In this document: positions 20,107 through 31,471 of the stretch, in pieces
How positions within the stretch are numbered: the stretch's first letter is position 1
Layout of the letters: the number at the start of each line of letters is the position of its first letter
Assembly (NCBI GenBank): GCA_022605425.2
Contig: JAKIMF020000001.1
Coordinates: forward strand, 2,606,501 to 2,670,500
Reading direction: 5' to 3'
Origin: Hamiltosporidium tvaerminnensis
Taxonomy: Eukaryota > Microsporidia > Dubosqiidae
Length of the DNA: 64,000 bases
Position numbers and translations under genes: made by a program
Notes under the pieces: generated by a model
What the model was told of the DNA's origin: nothing
Databases searched by the model: none
The model's input: the letters and a program-made list of their open reading frames with translations, nothing else

Positions 20107-22089
20107 ATGGATTATTTAGTTCATTTTTATCGATTCTTTATGCATTTAGTTAATATTAATGCTTCTTTAGATCAAAAAAATGGAAAAAGAGTTCTTCCCG
20201 AAGAAATAACGATCTTGGAGATCAAACACCCCCGACATATCGAATCATTTATTTCAGAAAACCCAAAAATATGCCTCAAAAAATCCGAATCGTGCAAAAG
20301 AACAAAGACAGGCATAAAAACTTCCGAAAAAGAAGACGGTGATACTTTGAAAAAAATCACCAGAGAAAATCAAATGAACGATGTACATCATTCTGTTGAA
20401 TCAGTTATTAGTGAAGACATTCAATCACAAATTATACCCAAAGAAAAATCTCATGAAAACCCAGATATTACATCAAATTCACCTATTTCGAGCAATTATT
20501 TAAAAGTCGACTCCAAATCGCGATTTCAGAAAATAATAGCAAAGTATAATCCTCGCATGGGTTTGAAATCAAATGATTCCTTAGAAACACAACACACAGC
20601 CGACAAAGGTCATATAAAACCATATATTCCATGTAAAAATGGCAATAATACTATTTCTTCCAGCAATATATATTATCATGACAATATAACAAAAAAGGTT
20701 AATATTCCTGAAGATTTTCGTAGAAATAGAATAATTCCAACTGATCGAATATTTTATTCATCGCGAAAAAAACAAAGTGTTGTAGAAACCAAAAAAAAAC
20801 CAGCGGAACAAAAAGAACAAGAAAAAGAACAAAAAACGATATTAAATAAAATAAAACCGAACATTCGCAATGTTCAAAACGAACCTAAGTTTTTGGAACT
20901 TTTTAAATGCAACGTTGAATTAAAAGATCATGATAAGTCTATTACAACCATAAAAGACGAACTAATCGACATATTATATCCAGAAAAATCCGAAAAAGTA
21001 GTGAATATACAGTGTATAGATGAATGTTTTAATGTGAAAAATTATCTATTTTATGATGCAAAGAATAAAACCCTTGATTTTACCCTTGAAACTTTTAAAG
21101 AAAATTATGATTTCAATAAAATATTAGAGGTTGGTAAAAATCTTGTCGAAATAGAGATTTTATCGTATTCTAAATTCGATGCAGTCGGCATCGCTGAAAC
21201 GATTAAACCAATAAAATACTCTGAAATTATTTCTGAAGTAAAAAAAAGTCAACTTAATATAATTTGTGTGGAATTAAACTATATTTATGAAAAATGTGGA
21301 AATTTTACTGAAACTTCTATAAAGAAAGGCCGTGTAATATATATGCATTATATTTGGGTTGTTATAAAGTACTTAACAGATTTGCTTTTTGATGAAAAAT
21401 TATGTAGAAATGAACTACATTATATAAATACACTAAATATAATTACTTTTTTTATCAGAAAATTGCTCTTAGAATTACTAATTGGGTTCAATTTTGATCC
21501 ACAGAAGGTTGAGACATATAGAATATTGAATACAATTTCATATTATTCTGCAAATGCTCCAGATTATAAAAAGTATTTCAGTTGCAATCTTTTTACTATA
21601 ATGATGCGAGCTTCATTTAGATTTCTATTTGATTCGGTGTGCAAGATTGACTATAAATGGAATACAGATTTAATTATACAACTCATTACTAATTTACAAC
21701 GCCATCTAAGACCTACTAATAATAAAAGAGGAATTTATGAGTTTTTTCACAAAAATTTTCTTGTGAGGACATTCTTGGGAAAATATGATGAGATTTATAC
21801 TGAGTTGAGATCTGTTAAGAGTACGAATAAGAGTATCCTAAAGCTAATTAATGAAGCATCTGAAAAATCTAATAGTTCTAAAGTTGTTGAAGAAAACCCA
21901 GATGACATATTAATATGTTTTATAAAGTCTGAATTCAAGATTATCTGGATAAATTGTAAAATCTATAGTTGCAAGTTTGCATTTTTAAAATTTAGACACA
22001 AGAAAAGCTATGAAAAGATCTTAAATGAAATTATACAACAGAAGAAAACCTATTCCCCTCCCGAAGACCCGAGTACAATGAGTATTTAA
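20107..22089 (+). CDS. hypothetical protein, 660 aa, paralogue of 44402-46252
   Basis: Intact gene of unknown function. The first ~20 residues are moderately hydrophobic (YLVHFYRFFMHLVNI), possibly a signal peptide. Residues about 25-290 are low-complexity, Lys/Ser/Glu/Asn-rich and probably disordered, with an EQKEQEKEQKT patch near 238-248. The C-terminal ~370 residues are better ordered and helical. This half is shared with a second locus in the window: VKKSQLNIICVELN here pairs with IKKSKINLIFPELN there, YMHYIWVVIKYLTDLLF with YVHYLYEIMSLLTYSIF, and FRFLFD with FRFIFD. The two form a gene family that I cannot link to a known domain. Microsporidian lineage-specific secreted families often look like this, but secretion is inference. 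The CCC motif supports the chosen ATG. Confidence 0.8.
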   Translation: MDYLVHFYRFFMHLVNINASLDQKNGKRVLPEEITILEIKHPRHIESFISENPKICLKKSESCKRTKTGIKTSEKEDGDTLKKITRENQMNDVHHSVESVISEDIQSQIIPKEKSHENPDITSNSPISSNYLKVDSKSRFQKIIAKYNPRMGLKSNDSLETQHTADKGHIKPYIPCKNGNNTISSSNIYYHDNITKKVNIPEDFRRNRIIPTDRIFYSSRKKQSVVETKKKPAEQKEQEKEQKTILNKIKPNIRNVQNEPKFLELFKCNVELKDHDKSITTIKDELIDILYPEKSEKVVNIQCIDECFNVKNYLFYDAKNKTLDFTLETFKENYDFNKILEVGKNLVEIEILSYSKFDAVGIAETIKPIKYSEIISEVKKSQLNIICVELNYIYEKCGNFTETSIKKGRVIYMHYIWVVIKYLTDLLFDEKLCRNELHYINTLNIITFFIRKLLLELLIGFNFDPQKVETYRILNTISYYSANAPDYKKYFSCNLFTIMMRASFRFLFDSVCKIDYKWNTDLIIQLITNLQRHLRPTNNKRGIYEFFHKNFLVRTFLGKYDEIYTELRSVKSTNKSILKLINEASEKSNSSKVVEENPDDILICFIKSEFKIIWINCKIYSCKFAFLKFRHKKSYEKILNEIIQQKKTYSPPEDPSTMSI

Positions 22090-24583
22090 AATAAATTGAT
22101 AAATTTTTGCAAGTTCTAATATCGTTTTTTTCAATTCTCTATATTTTCTTAAAATAACGAAAAATCAAAATCTTTAAATCGATTATTAGGATATATTTGA
22201 TTTCTGTTAGATTATCTTCTGATTTTAACTTTTAATACTACTATATAACAATTTATTTATATTCGAGTAGACTTTTAAATTACATGAATCTTCGCCAAAG
22301 GTTTATATAATCTGAAATTTTAATTTGAGATGTTCCTTTTGTATTGGTAATTAAATATTTAAGCGCTATATATGCTTTATGAAGAGATTTTTAATGGTAT
22401 TTTGAATCTAATATAAGATTATGTCATGATTTTATCTGTGCTCATATTGTAAAATTTTTTCTTTTACTAAATTGCGGGTGCTTAGAATTTTTCAGTGTTC
22501 AGAAAAAGGTTTAGTTCCATTATTATCATTTCAGCTTTCTAGCTTAAATATTACGATATTTAGTTAAAAGAACATTTCACGTTATAATACAAGTAATAAT
22601 ATACGAATCTAATTGTAGAAACAAGTTGTCATTATTTATATATCCCATATTCCTTGCGTTTGGGTTTCAGACTTCGGAATGTAATTTGTGAATGAATATT
22701 ATAAATCAATTCCTTCTCAAATGCAAACCTAATAGATCTCTTTTGCTTACTTACCTATTCTATTTCTCTTTACCTCTCAGTGTCGAGGATAAAAAAATTT
22801 AATTTCACCATTTCTTTCTTTTAATCTGTTGTAACTCAGGATTATAGAGAATTGGCATATAGATCCAGTGCGGTTTATATCCCAAAAAATGGCAAAAATG
22901 GATTTCACACCGATTATAGGCACAAATTGTCCACCAGATGGTTTTAATAAGTTATTCTCTCTTCACTTCTCTTATTCTTATTCTTATTCCTTTCTTGTTA
23001 CATTCTCTATTATGCTTACATTTTTATACCAACAGAATAATGTAGTATTTAAGTAAAATAATTTCACTTTTCTTACATATATAGAAAGAAAAAGAGAAAT
23101 AGAAAAAAAATCATAAAACAGTCTAGAAACACTCTTATATCAATAAAATAGACTAACCAACGTATCAGATAATAAAGCCAAAATTAAAATGTATAAAGAA
23201 TTTATTAAAATAAAAAAAAACAAATTCGTCAAAAAATATTCTACAATATATTTCATACAAATTATTTTAACATAAAATATTGCTTGACAAGCATTTCAAT
23301 GGGTTTTACATTTGAAAATGAGGAAAAGATGAGAATAGTCTTGTTCTATTTAGAATTAATTATTGTGGTGTTTGATAAATATTAAAACCATTAAATCATT
23401 TCGCATACAGAAAATATGAAACTTTCTGTATATATTTCATTGATATTTGCTTTGATAGTGCAAGTTCAAAATTGATGGCTGTAACATAGTAGGGTCAATA
23501 CTTTAATTTAAACTTTCCTATGAAATGTGAGATCGATTTAAATTTTTGAATGAATTCATGTAAGACATAGAAACTTAATTCTAATTAAAAGTTACTTTTC
23601 TAATAAATTAGTCAAACAGTTTAGTATAAAAAAATAATTGCAAGTAATTGTAAATTTATAATTTGTTTTTTGTAATACAATATAACAGTTTGGTTTCTTA
23701 ATGAGAATATTATTCAAATTGAAGAAAAACAATCAAATTTAAGAAATTTTATATTTTTATAAATACTTGAGTGATATAAAAATCATTTGAAATATATTTA
23801 ACTACTTTGTAAAATCTCATTTGGTTAAAAAACTTTTCTAAACAAACAAAAATATCGAACCGGGATTTAAATATCAAAATGCTCTTCTTTTGTAAGATTT
23901 TAAAAATTTCCAAAATAGCTATCATTGTCTTTTTTAAGAAAATAAGTTACAAAGTCAAAATAAAAAGTCTACTCTCTTCTTCCTCTGTGTGTTTAATATA
24001 GCACTAGCGGAATATTATTTTACTTTGGACATCAATATAAGTCAAAAAAGCTAATGTAGCATTATATAATTTTTTAGAATAGCATGAGTTGCTTCTTTAT
24101 CATATAAAATAAAAATTTCATGTAGATAAAAGGAAATGATCTTGGAACAAAAGAAAAGAAGTCTTAGTGAATTTTCTTCAGTTCCTTGCAAATGAGACCT
24201 AAAAAAAATTTATAGTAAGAAAAATAGAATGTATGATAATATAGAAAATCAACTGCTTTTGATTCAGTACTAAATACAAATTATTCTTCGAAAAAGTTCA
24301 GTATTAAAAATCTTCGCAAAAAATGAAAGAAAATTAAAAATAAACAATCAAAAATAAATAGACTTTCTTATAAATAAATTTAAAACTTAAAATCTAAAAA
24401 ATATTCATAAAAATAAAAACCTAAAATTCTGAAACGAACGAAATAATATAAAATTTGCTATAAAATGTGAGCAAATTTATTGTAAAAGCACAATTTTGGC
24501 AAACCAAATCATAGTTTATGTGCTAACTTAGATTCCAAAGAACGTTCTTTAGATTTTTAAAAGTATATAAAGAAGAAAAAAAA
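22090..24583. other. intergenic desert
   Basis: AT-rich. Small patches of higher GC at about 22620-22960 and a CTTATT microsatellite near 22974-22992. A 62-codon frame at 22868 has no recognisable features. A TATA-like TATATAAAG lies about 20 bases before the next gene. Confidence 0.5.
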
Positions 24584-25228
24584 ATGAAATTAATGAAAAA
24601 ATACAATTGTTGTTTTATAATACAAAGTTTAATATTTCTTATTCCGCTCAGCTATATACAATGTTCAAATTCATTCATGCGAAATCCTAACAATATTGCA
24701 GATATGTTTATGGTAAAAGAAAAACAAAGAAAATATGGTCCAGGTTTGGTGATACCAGTAGAAGAAGTCAATCCTAACCCTATAATATATCCATAAAAAT
24801 ACCGTGGAAACGGAAAATTTAATATGAATGACTATATACCAGCAATGAAAGTACAAATAATCATACAAAATTTGAGTCGACCAGAAGTATTTGAAGGAAA
24901 CAGCAAGGAGGAAAACGGTAAAGAAGAACCAAAAGAGGAAGATATTAAGCCGGAAGAAAAGGAAGAAATTAAAGATGAAAATAAAGACGAAAAAAAAGAC
25001 GAAGATAAAGTTGAAAATAAAGATGAAGATGAAGAAGATGAAGACAAGTCTGAAGAAAACGATAATAAAAAAGAAGAAGACAAGGAAGAGAACAAAGAGA
25101 TTCTCACTAGCGATGAAAAGACCCTTAATCCTGCTACAGAAGATAACCAGATAAAAGATCTGAACACCAAAAACCAAGATGACCTTCCTGCAGCTGATCA
25201 AAGCAAGGAATCAGCTACTTCAAAGTAA
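24584..25228 (+). pseudogene. secreted acidic Lys/Glu-rich protein, broken by one TAA
   Basis: The ATG at 24584 opens a protein with a basic N-terminus and a strong signal peptide (FIIQSLIFLIPLSYIQC). After 70 codons there is a TAA at 24794-24796, then the same frame continues open for 143 codons to the TAA at 25226-25228. The second part begins KYRGNGKFNMNDYIPAMK and becomes a highly charged tract of Glu, Lys and Asp (about 24890-25110) before a Gln/Asp/Ser-rich tail. Continuity of frame and composition across the stop argues for one gene of about 214 codons with a nonsense mutation, stop readthrough or a base-call error. An ATG at 24824 could restart translation but would lack a signal peptide. 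Charged secreted proteins of this sort occur among spore-wall and polar-tube proteins; I cannot assign it to either. Confidence 0.65.
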
Positions 25229-26598
25229 AGTGTGAAAAAATTAAACCTTGTATACGAATACTGGTTAGAAATTGATAAAAATAAAGATATTACAAATGTA
25301 TGAATTGTTCTATTTTAAATTAATTTGCAGGAAAGCCACGGATTGAAATTTTTTTTCTTGTTTTGTAAATTATTTAATTTCAATATTTTTTTAAAAACTA
25401 CATAGATTAAACTATGTGAAAAAAATAAATAAAATTATTGATTTTAATTGATATAAATACTTAATAAAGTCAATTCGTCTTTTTTGACTTATTTTTATGT
25501 ATACTTTACCAAATTATCTTCTTCCATATACAGATGCTATTTTTAAATTATATATTTGATCTTTGTTTACATTCGTTCTGAAATTAATATTTCAGCAATC
25601 GAATATTTGTTTGAAAATAGCCTTTTTTTTTACAGAAAAAGTTATTCCAAGGAACTAAAAATTACATGCATCTCTCGGTTTCCTCTATGCTCTCACTGAA
25701 GCTTCTCAGGTCTCATTAGAATAAAATATTGACTACTGGGTTTTTTTTCGAGTGAAATTAAAAGAACGTGCTCTTTATTCAAACTATTATTAATCGATCC
25801 TTGGCTTAATTATTAGTAATATTTGAACCTTACTAATATACATTTTTGTATTTGTAAAGTATATTTTCCATGTTATTCTACCAGAGAGATTACTATAGTA
25901 CCCCAAACATGTAATTAAAATTGGCTTGATTGTTTTTTCCATTAATAGAAAAAATTTATTAAATGCTAATTTTCGTATAAATTGTAAAAAATATTAAATA
26001 GTTTTTTGTGATTTGCAGCTTCCTATGTATTATTTATTTTTTCATTTATAAAAAAATAACTGAAATTATTCTATTTAATAGATAGAAAAATTTTATATCC
26101 CAAAATAATTCTTAATATTGATCCCTTTAAACGATTCTTTTTCTTCAATGATTATTTTCATTTAGAAATACTTCCGGATATTTATTATAATGAACAAATA
26201 CAGCAAAAAGAAATATATTTTTTACACAAATCCAATTTGTATCATTTAGAGTAAATCTGCTTAATTTCTGTAACTCTTTTTAATCGACTTGGCGATTTTC
26301 GACGCAATTATTTTTTCTTTTATTAATCATTTTTAAAGTTCTTGTATCCCAAGACATCAAAAAAGACACAAGATAGGCCATAATGCATTAAAGGGTTATA
26401 ACTCCCAATATATTCGTATTATCTGTGTATTCAAGGTATATTCAACGATAATTTTCTTAAATTTATTATAAAAGGTGTAAAATCATTTTTTGACCTAAAT
26501 AGTCTTAAAGAAAAGACTTTACAATTCGTAAAAAGTCATTTAGTTAAAGATAAAAACGTTTTTATTTAATCTTCGTTTACATTATACTCGATTTTCAC
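25229..26598. other. intergenic desert
   Basis: No supported gene. AT-rich with a few less AT-rich patches (about 25640-25760) that give no readable protein. Confidence 0.5.
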
Positions 26599-26890
26599 AG
26601 GATAACAAAGGAACCCATATGAATTGCATTTATAGAAGTTAAAAACAAGATAATACTTGAAAAGACAAGACTAGTCACACTAAATTATAAGCAAAAAATT
26701 TTCTACATGCAATTTACTGATCCGAGACACTATAGTTTCTAACTTGAAAGTCTTCAGCCTGAACTGAATAATTTTATTGAGTTTCATACAGCAGTTGCTA
26801 GTGTGGTTGAAATAAGAAGGTATACTGCAACACGAGATACAAGTAGGGTTTTTACTTGATTAGAAATACTCGCATGAGGATTTTAATGAT
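26599..26890 (+). pseudogene. decayed reading frame, unidentified
   Basis: From about 26600 one frame reads ITKEPI, a TGA, then IAFIEVKNKIILEKTRLV and a further ordered stretch to a TAA near 26740, then LESLQPELNNFIEFH and ASVVEIRRYTATRDTSRVFT before stops become frequent. About 90 codons with only two stops, and varied residues, in sequence where roughly ten stops would be expected by chance. It looks like a host or transposon gene that lost function some time ago. I do not recognise the family. Confidence 0.4.
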
Positions 26891-28977
26891 TTTGAGTCAT
26901 GAAGCGAAAATATGCCTTTGCATCTTTATGATTGTTCTAAAATAAAAAAATAAATATCAAGCTGCAAATCAGAATTTTTGAAAATTAAAAAATACCGAAT
27001 TACACCAATATTTAAATTCTAATTATGGTATATCGTATTAAAATAAATCATCAGAGAAATTTTAAATAAAACAACTCTAAGAAAATTCATATGATGCAGC
27101 AAAAAATATATATTTCTATACCGAGTTTTACGGCATAAAGTGTGATTTTAACTGTTTAAACCTTATTTTTGGTTAAGAAACGAAAGCTAAAGCCACGATT
27201 AGTAAAGTTTTATTAGTGTAAAAATTCCGGGAAATTGATTTTAATGCCCAAACTAGGTTTCATTCAAGATCAGAATTACCTATTATGGCTTCGTAATACA
27301 ATAAATCAGTGTATAAACTATACCTTCACCTAGAAAATAAATATAATCTAATTTCTTCTTCACCAAATTATCATTCATCCAATAAATTCTTTATAAAATG
27401 CACGAATTGTTAGAAGGTACTTAGAGAATATAAGTAATTTTATATTCGAAATAAAAAATCAAATATTTCTATTTTACAACATATTAAATAATAGTTCACT
27501 AAATTTAATTGTAATCTCTTCACCAATTCGCTTCAACCTTGGTTATGACCTATGGTTTTCATAGGCTAAAACTAAAGGGTTACGTTATTTGTTAGTTAGA
27601 GCCAAGGAAATCTCATATACGTAATAGTCTATAAAGTATTTCCACTTTAAGTACCATTAAAATATCACAATAACCTACAAATTCTCGACTATCAAGTTTA
27701 ATGATCTCTAAGGTTCATAAGACAGCTGAACGAACTTCTTCCAATTGATAACATAAACTTGATTCAGAACCAAATGCTATTAGAAATCGAAAGCCCACTG
27801 CCGTTAACATTCAGGAAGCGGAATGGCGTCATAACTTATTCTAATTCTTACACTATATATTGGGAACAAAGAAAGTAATAAGCAGATGGTTATATTAAAA
27901 TACCACTGATACGGAATGATATAGCTGCTGACAAAAATCTGATAAAAAAGAAAAAAAACAAATAGGATATATAGAGGAGAATAACTCCGCAACTATACGA
28001 TTAATACTGCTACGCTGATCGCCAAGCTCAAATAAAAGAGTAGGATTTTGCATAAGGAAAACACTCCAATCGCATAAAACAATTATTTTACGAAACCAAA
28101 ACTAAATAATATAGATTAGAAAACTCGTTAAGGAAGACAGGGCTCTTTAAGAACCGTAGCGCCAATTAGTAGTATTAGTAGTAAAGAGAAGAAGTGTTAA
28201 ATAAGCAGATAATCTTTAAAAAAAATAATAGCTCTCAAAACAGAATTCAAATGCAATCAATTAAATCATATCATAATTCAAATAAGATATTTAAATACAG
28301 CAATCAGTAAACAAATCGAATCGAAATTAATAGAAACTGTATTAGTTTGCATAAAATTTTTGGTTAGTTTAAATCATTCTAGGTCAAAGTTCGATCTATA
28401 ATTAAAATTAAAATTTGATGTTTTATTAAAAAACCCATCATTTTGGGTTTTTTTCGGAATAAGAATTTTTTTTATTTTCTTTAATTTCAAATTTCTATTT
28501 AAAATCCGCAACAAATATCACTTATCTATTTCCCCAATGCATTTCATATTGTTTTGCTCATTCTCATTCGAGGCTTTTTGAAATTGAAAATTTTGTCGAC
28601 TGCCAACTATTAGTCTTTTCTATAAGCTGACTAAAAAAATCTTTTATTTAATAATATTGTAAATTTTTAAAGTCTAATATTAAATTTAAGCCATAATATT
28701 ATCGAAAATATATCCCTTAATAGCAGAATAAACGATAATTAAATCCAATATAACTAACCATGGTCCAATATTCAAATTTTGCTTGTTTATTTGTTCAAAT
28801 ACCGGAAAAAAGTCTAATAAGCAGTTCCGTCATCAATAACCTGTATCATATATCTATATCAAAATAAAAATTAGATAACATCCTACTGTAAAAAATCTAC
28901 TTTTATTATAAATCCTATCTTTTCCTGAAAAAATTTACTAAGAAATTCTTTTAAAATTTTGATTTAACCTTATTGAT
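26891..28977. other. gene-poor stretch with a hairpin
   Basis: About 27120-28150 is less AT-rich than the deserts and may hold more decayed coding sequence, but no frame is long or recognisable. At 28428-28453 there is a 10-bp perfect hairpin, AAAAAACCCA / TGGGTTTTTT with a 6-base loop, of unknown role. Confidence 0.4.
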
Positions 28978-29169
28978 TCATTCATCCTTGAAACCAAAGG
29001 CCCATGCGAAGCTTGGTCTCCCTTGGTAATATCGCCTATCGGTCTTTTTCTGTTGGGTTTGTTTACTTTTTTGTCTTTTGTAATAAGGTGGTTTTAAAGA
29101 GTGCGTTGTTAGCTCCAGACCCAAACAACACTCTGGACGACCACTGCTTTTTAGCCGTCTCTTACACAA
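28978..29169 (-). other. GC-rich island with a 63-codon ORF
   Basis: A compact patch of nearly even base composition in AT-rich DNA, open on the minus strand for 63 codons from ATG to stop. It reads MCKRRLKSSGRPECCLGLEL, then a Lys/Gln-rich basic stretch, then YYQGRPSFAWAFGFKDE. No domain recognised. Base composition unlike the neighbours suggests a piece of a foreign or mobile element; it lies about 240 bases before a Dong relic. Confidence 0.3.
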
Positions 29170-29404
29170 GCAAAGAATTCTAAAACCAAATTTGCTTCCG
29201 ACATGATGGAGAAATTTATCACCGATAGTTCAATTTATTTTTTAAGATTATTGTTGAAAAAACGTCATATATGAAGGAACTGCAAAAACCCTAGAAAAAA
29301 TAAGATAAGGCAATAAAATAAACCAAAAAAAATTAATATTTTATAATTCATTTCTCAAATGAATTTACTTTGTTTGTCTTATATTTAAAATAAAAATTTT
29401 TAAA

Positions 29405-30290
29405 AAAGCAGAAGGTGGGTTTCAAGAGAGCAAACGCCTAAGAAAATAGTAGACCATATAGCATAGAGGCACAAAAAACCCGGTCATGCTATACTAGACT
29501 ACACAGAAAGTATATTACGCATACGTTTACTCTTACTTAACAGATAAAAATTTAAAAAAAAAACGAATTAGAAGTCTCACGGTTCAAAAAAATATTGAAA
29601 ATGAGTATGAAAGATAAAAGTAGACACCCGAATAACAGTTTATGTCGAAATTCAGAATAATAAGCCAGGATATTTATTCGGAAGAAGTGTTAGAATAAAT
29701 AAACTTTTTCAAATATGAATTATTGACGAAAATTCGTTTAATTAGATTAAAAAAAGAAGCCTAGGGCGTTTGATTCAAGTCGATGAATTAGTCTTATTTA
29801 TAATTGTTTTTTTGGAGAATATGCCAATTTTTGATGCGAGAGAGTATGGTACCGAAAACCATAAGAAGCAGCTTAAAATGCGACAAATACCCATGCACAA
29901 TAAGACATACATCCTTTCGATAGTACTAAAGTTGACAATTATAAGGCATTCTTTTGATTGCAAAGAGTATTTATGTTATAAAAAAATGCGAAAAGAACTG
30001 AGATAGAAGGCCGAATGTGTGAGTTAAAGAGCCAAGGTGCATAAACAACCCAAAACCCATTTATAGCAAGTAAATAAACAGGATTATGGTGTTAAACAAG
30101 TAAATAAAAATATATTATCTCTTATTTTAGAAGAAGTAAACGCAGCTTGAAATTGAACATTAATGTAAATGAAGAGTCTGATTTGAAGGAATCCGATGAA
30201 GCAATAATTGGAAAAGATAAAATCTATAAACTCTGCTCAAATAAACTAATTACTACATAGAGGACTTTAAAATATAATTTCAAACCCAAA
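29405..30290 (+). mobile_element. Dong/R4-like LINE, decayed C-terminal relic
   Basis: Collinear with about 36890-37710 of the main element. It begins in the zinc-knuckle region (GTAGACCATATAGCA against GTGGATCATCTAGCA), continues through the endonuclease region (AATGAGTATGAAAGATAAAA against AATGAGTATGCAGAGATAAG; CAGGATATTTATT against CGGACATATTTATT), the ACCCATG..AA segment at 29890 (ATACCCATGCACAATAAGAC), the ATAGTACTAAAG block, and GTAAATGAAGAGTCTGATTT near the end (main copy ATAAATGAAGAGTCGGATTT). Many indels and stops. It is the longest and among the oldest of the relics. Confidence 0.75.
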
Positions 30291-31471
30291 GAGTTTGTTC
30301 AAAGGTGTAGATAAACCATAAAACAATATTGAATTAAATTTCTACGCAAGAACACAACAAAGAATATAGAGAAATTTTCACCTCGTCATACGTTGAAATT
30401 CAATTGAAACCAATTACTACCAAGAAAAAAATACAAATTATAGCTATTTAATCCAAGTATTATTTTGTAAAGAACATAGGTTCTTAAATATAAATACATC
30501 TATCAAGATTTCCCTATTCCTACTGTTTAATAATACAAGTTTTACATGATTTATAACCTATATTAATTTTTTTAACGGTGTTTTGTATCTATTAGCAAAT
30601 ATAATAATATCGCGTTTAACCATACTAACCCTAACCCTATCTAAAATTTTGTTTATACACACAAGAAATTTATATAATAAAAAATAAACTATTTAAAAAA
30701 CAAGATTTGAAAGTAAAAAAAAAGTAAAGGAATGATAAATTATATAATAAAAAGCTTTTTAAATCTGTATTATTAACGCTGATTTTTTTATAGTAATAGA
30801 AAAAATCAAAAATATTTGGTAAATTATATGAAAATAATATTTAATAAGTATAAAAATCATATGTAGGATCACGGTTGTAATTAGTGAAGAGATATTTTAC
30901 AAATTAACACAAAATTTTTGGATTTAAAAAACTATCAAAAAATATACTAAATATTTCTATTTATTCAGAATATTATAAATATAAATTGATGACTTTTAAA
31001 TTATGTTTATTCCTTTAAATACTACTAAATAATATTAACATTGATTGAAAAACAAAGACATTTCATATTGAGTTAAAATTCTAAAGAAGGAACTAAGTAT
31101 TGATAAAAATTCTAATATTTATTAAATATAATTATTTTAATAAACTTTGAATATTTTATTAAATAAAAGATTGCAGATATTTTTAAGTGCAATCAGCAAT
31201 GCCGAACACTCACTATTGGAAAGTGTAAAATCACAGGCATACTGATATCGAAAAGCAAAAATAATTTAATATTTAAAACAATTTCAGAAATATATTTTTT
31301 GAGGTAAAAATAACACTTAAGTAAACAATTTATTAATTTCTTATACATTGTAAGTTATGTAAATATATTTTTTGCCTTATAAAATTAGAATTTATTAAAG
31401 CGAATTTCGAAGTTTTTATTTTAGAATCACAATAATGCAAGAAATTAGAAAAAAATTCAAATAAAAAATCT
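30291..31471. other. intergenic desert
   Basis: AT-rich with no gene. CTAACCCTAACCCTAT at about 30628 is two telomere-like repeats but too short to mean much. Confidence 0.5.

Noticed and set aside
24671-25201. Long open frames overlapping the acidic protein gene in other frames and on the opposite strand
   Set aside because: These mirror the Glu/Lys/Asp-rich codons and give monotonous Ser/Phe or Lys/Arg strings; the plus frame with a signal peptide is the real one.
30628-30643. Telomere-like CTAACCCTAACCC
   Set aside because: Only two units inside ordinary sequence; far too short for a telomere or a convincing interstitial telomeric tract.
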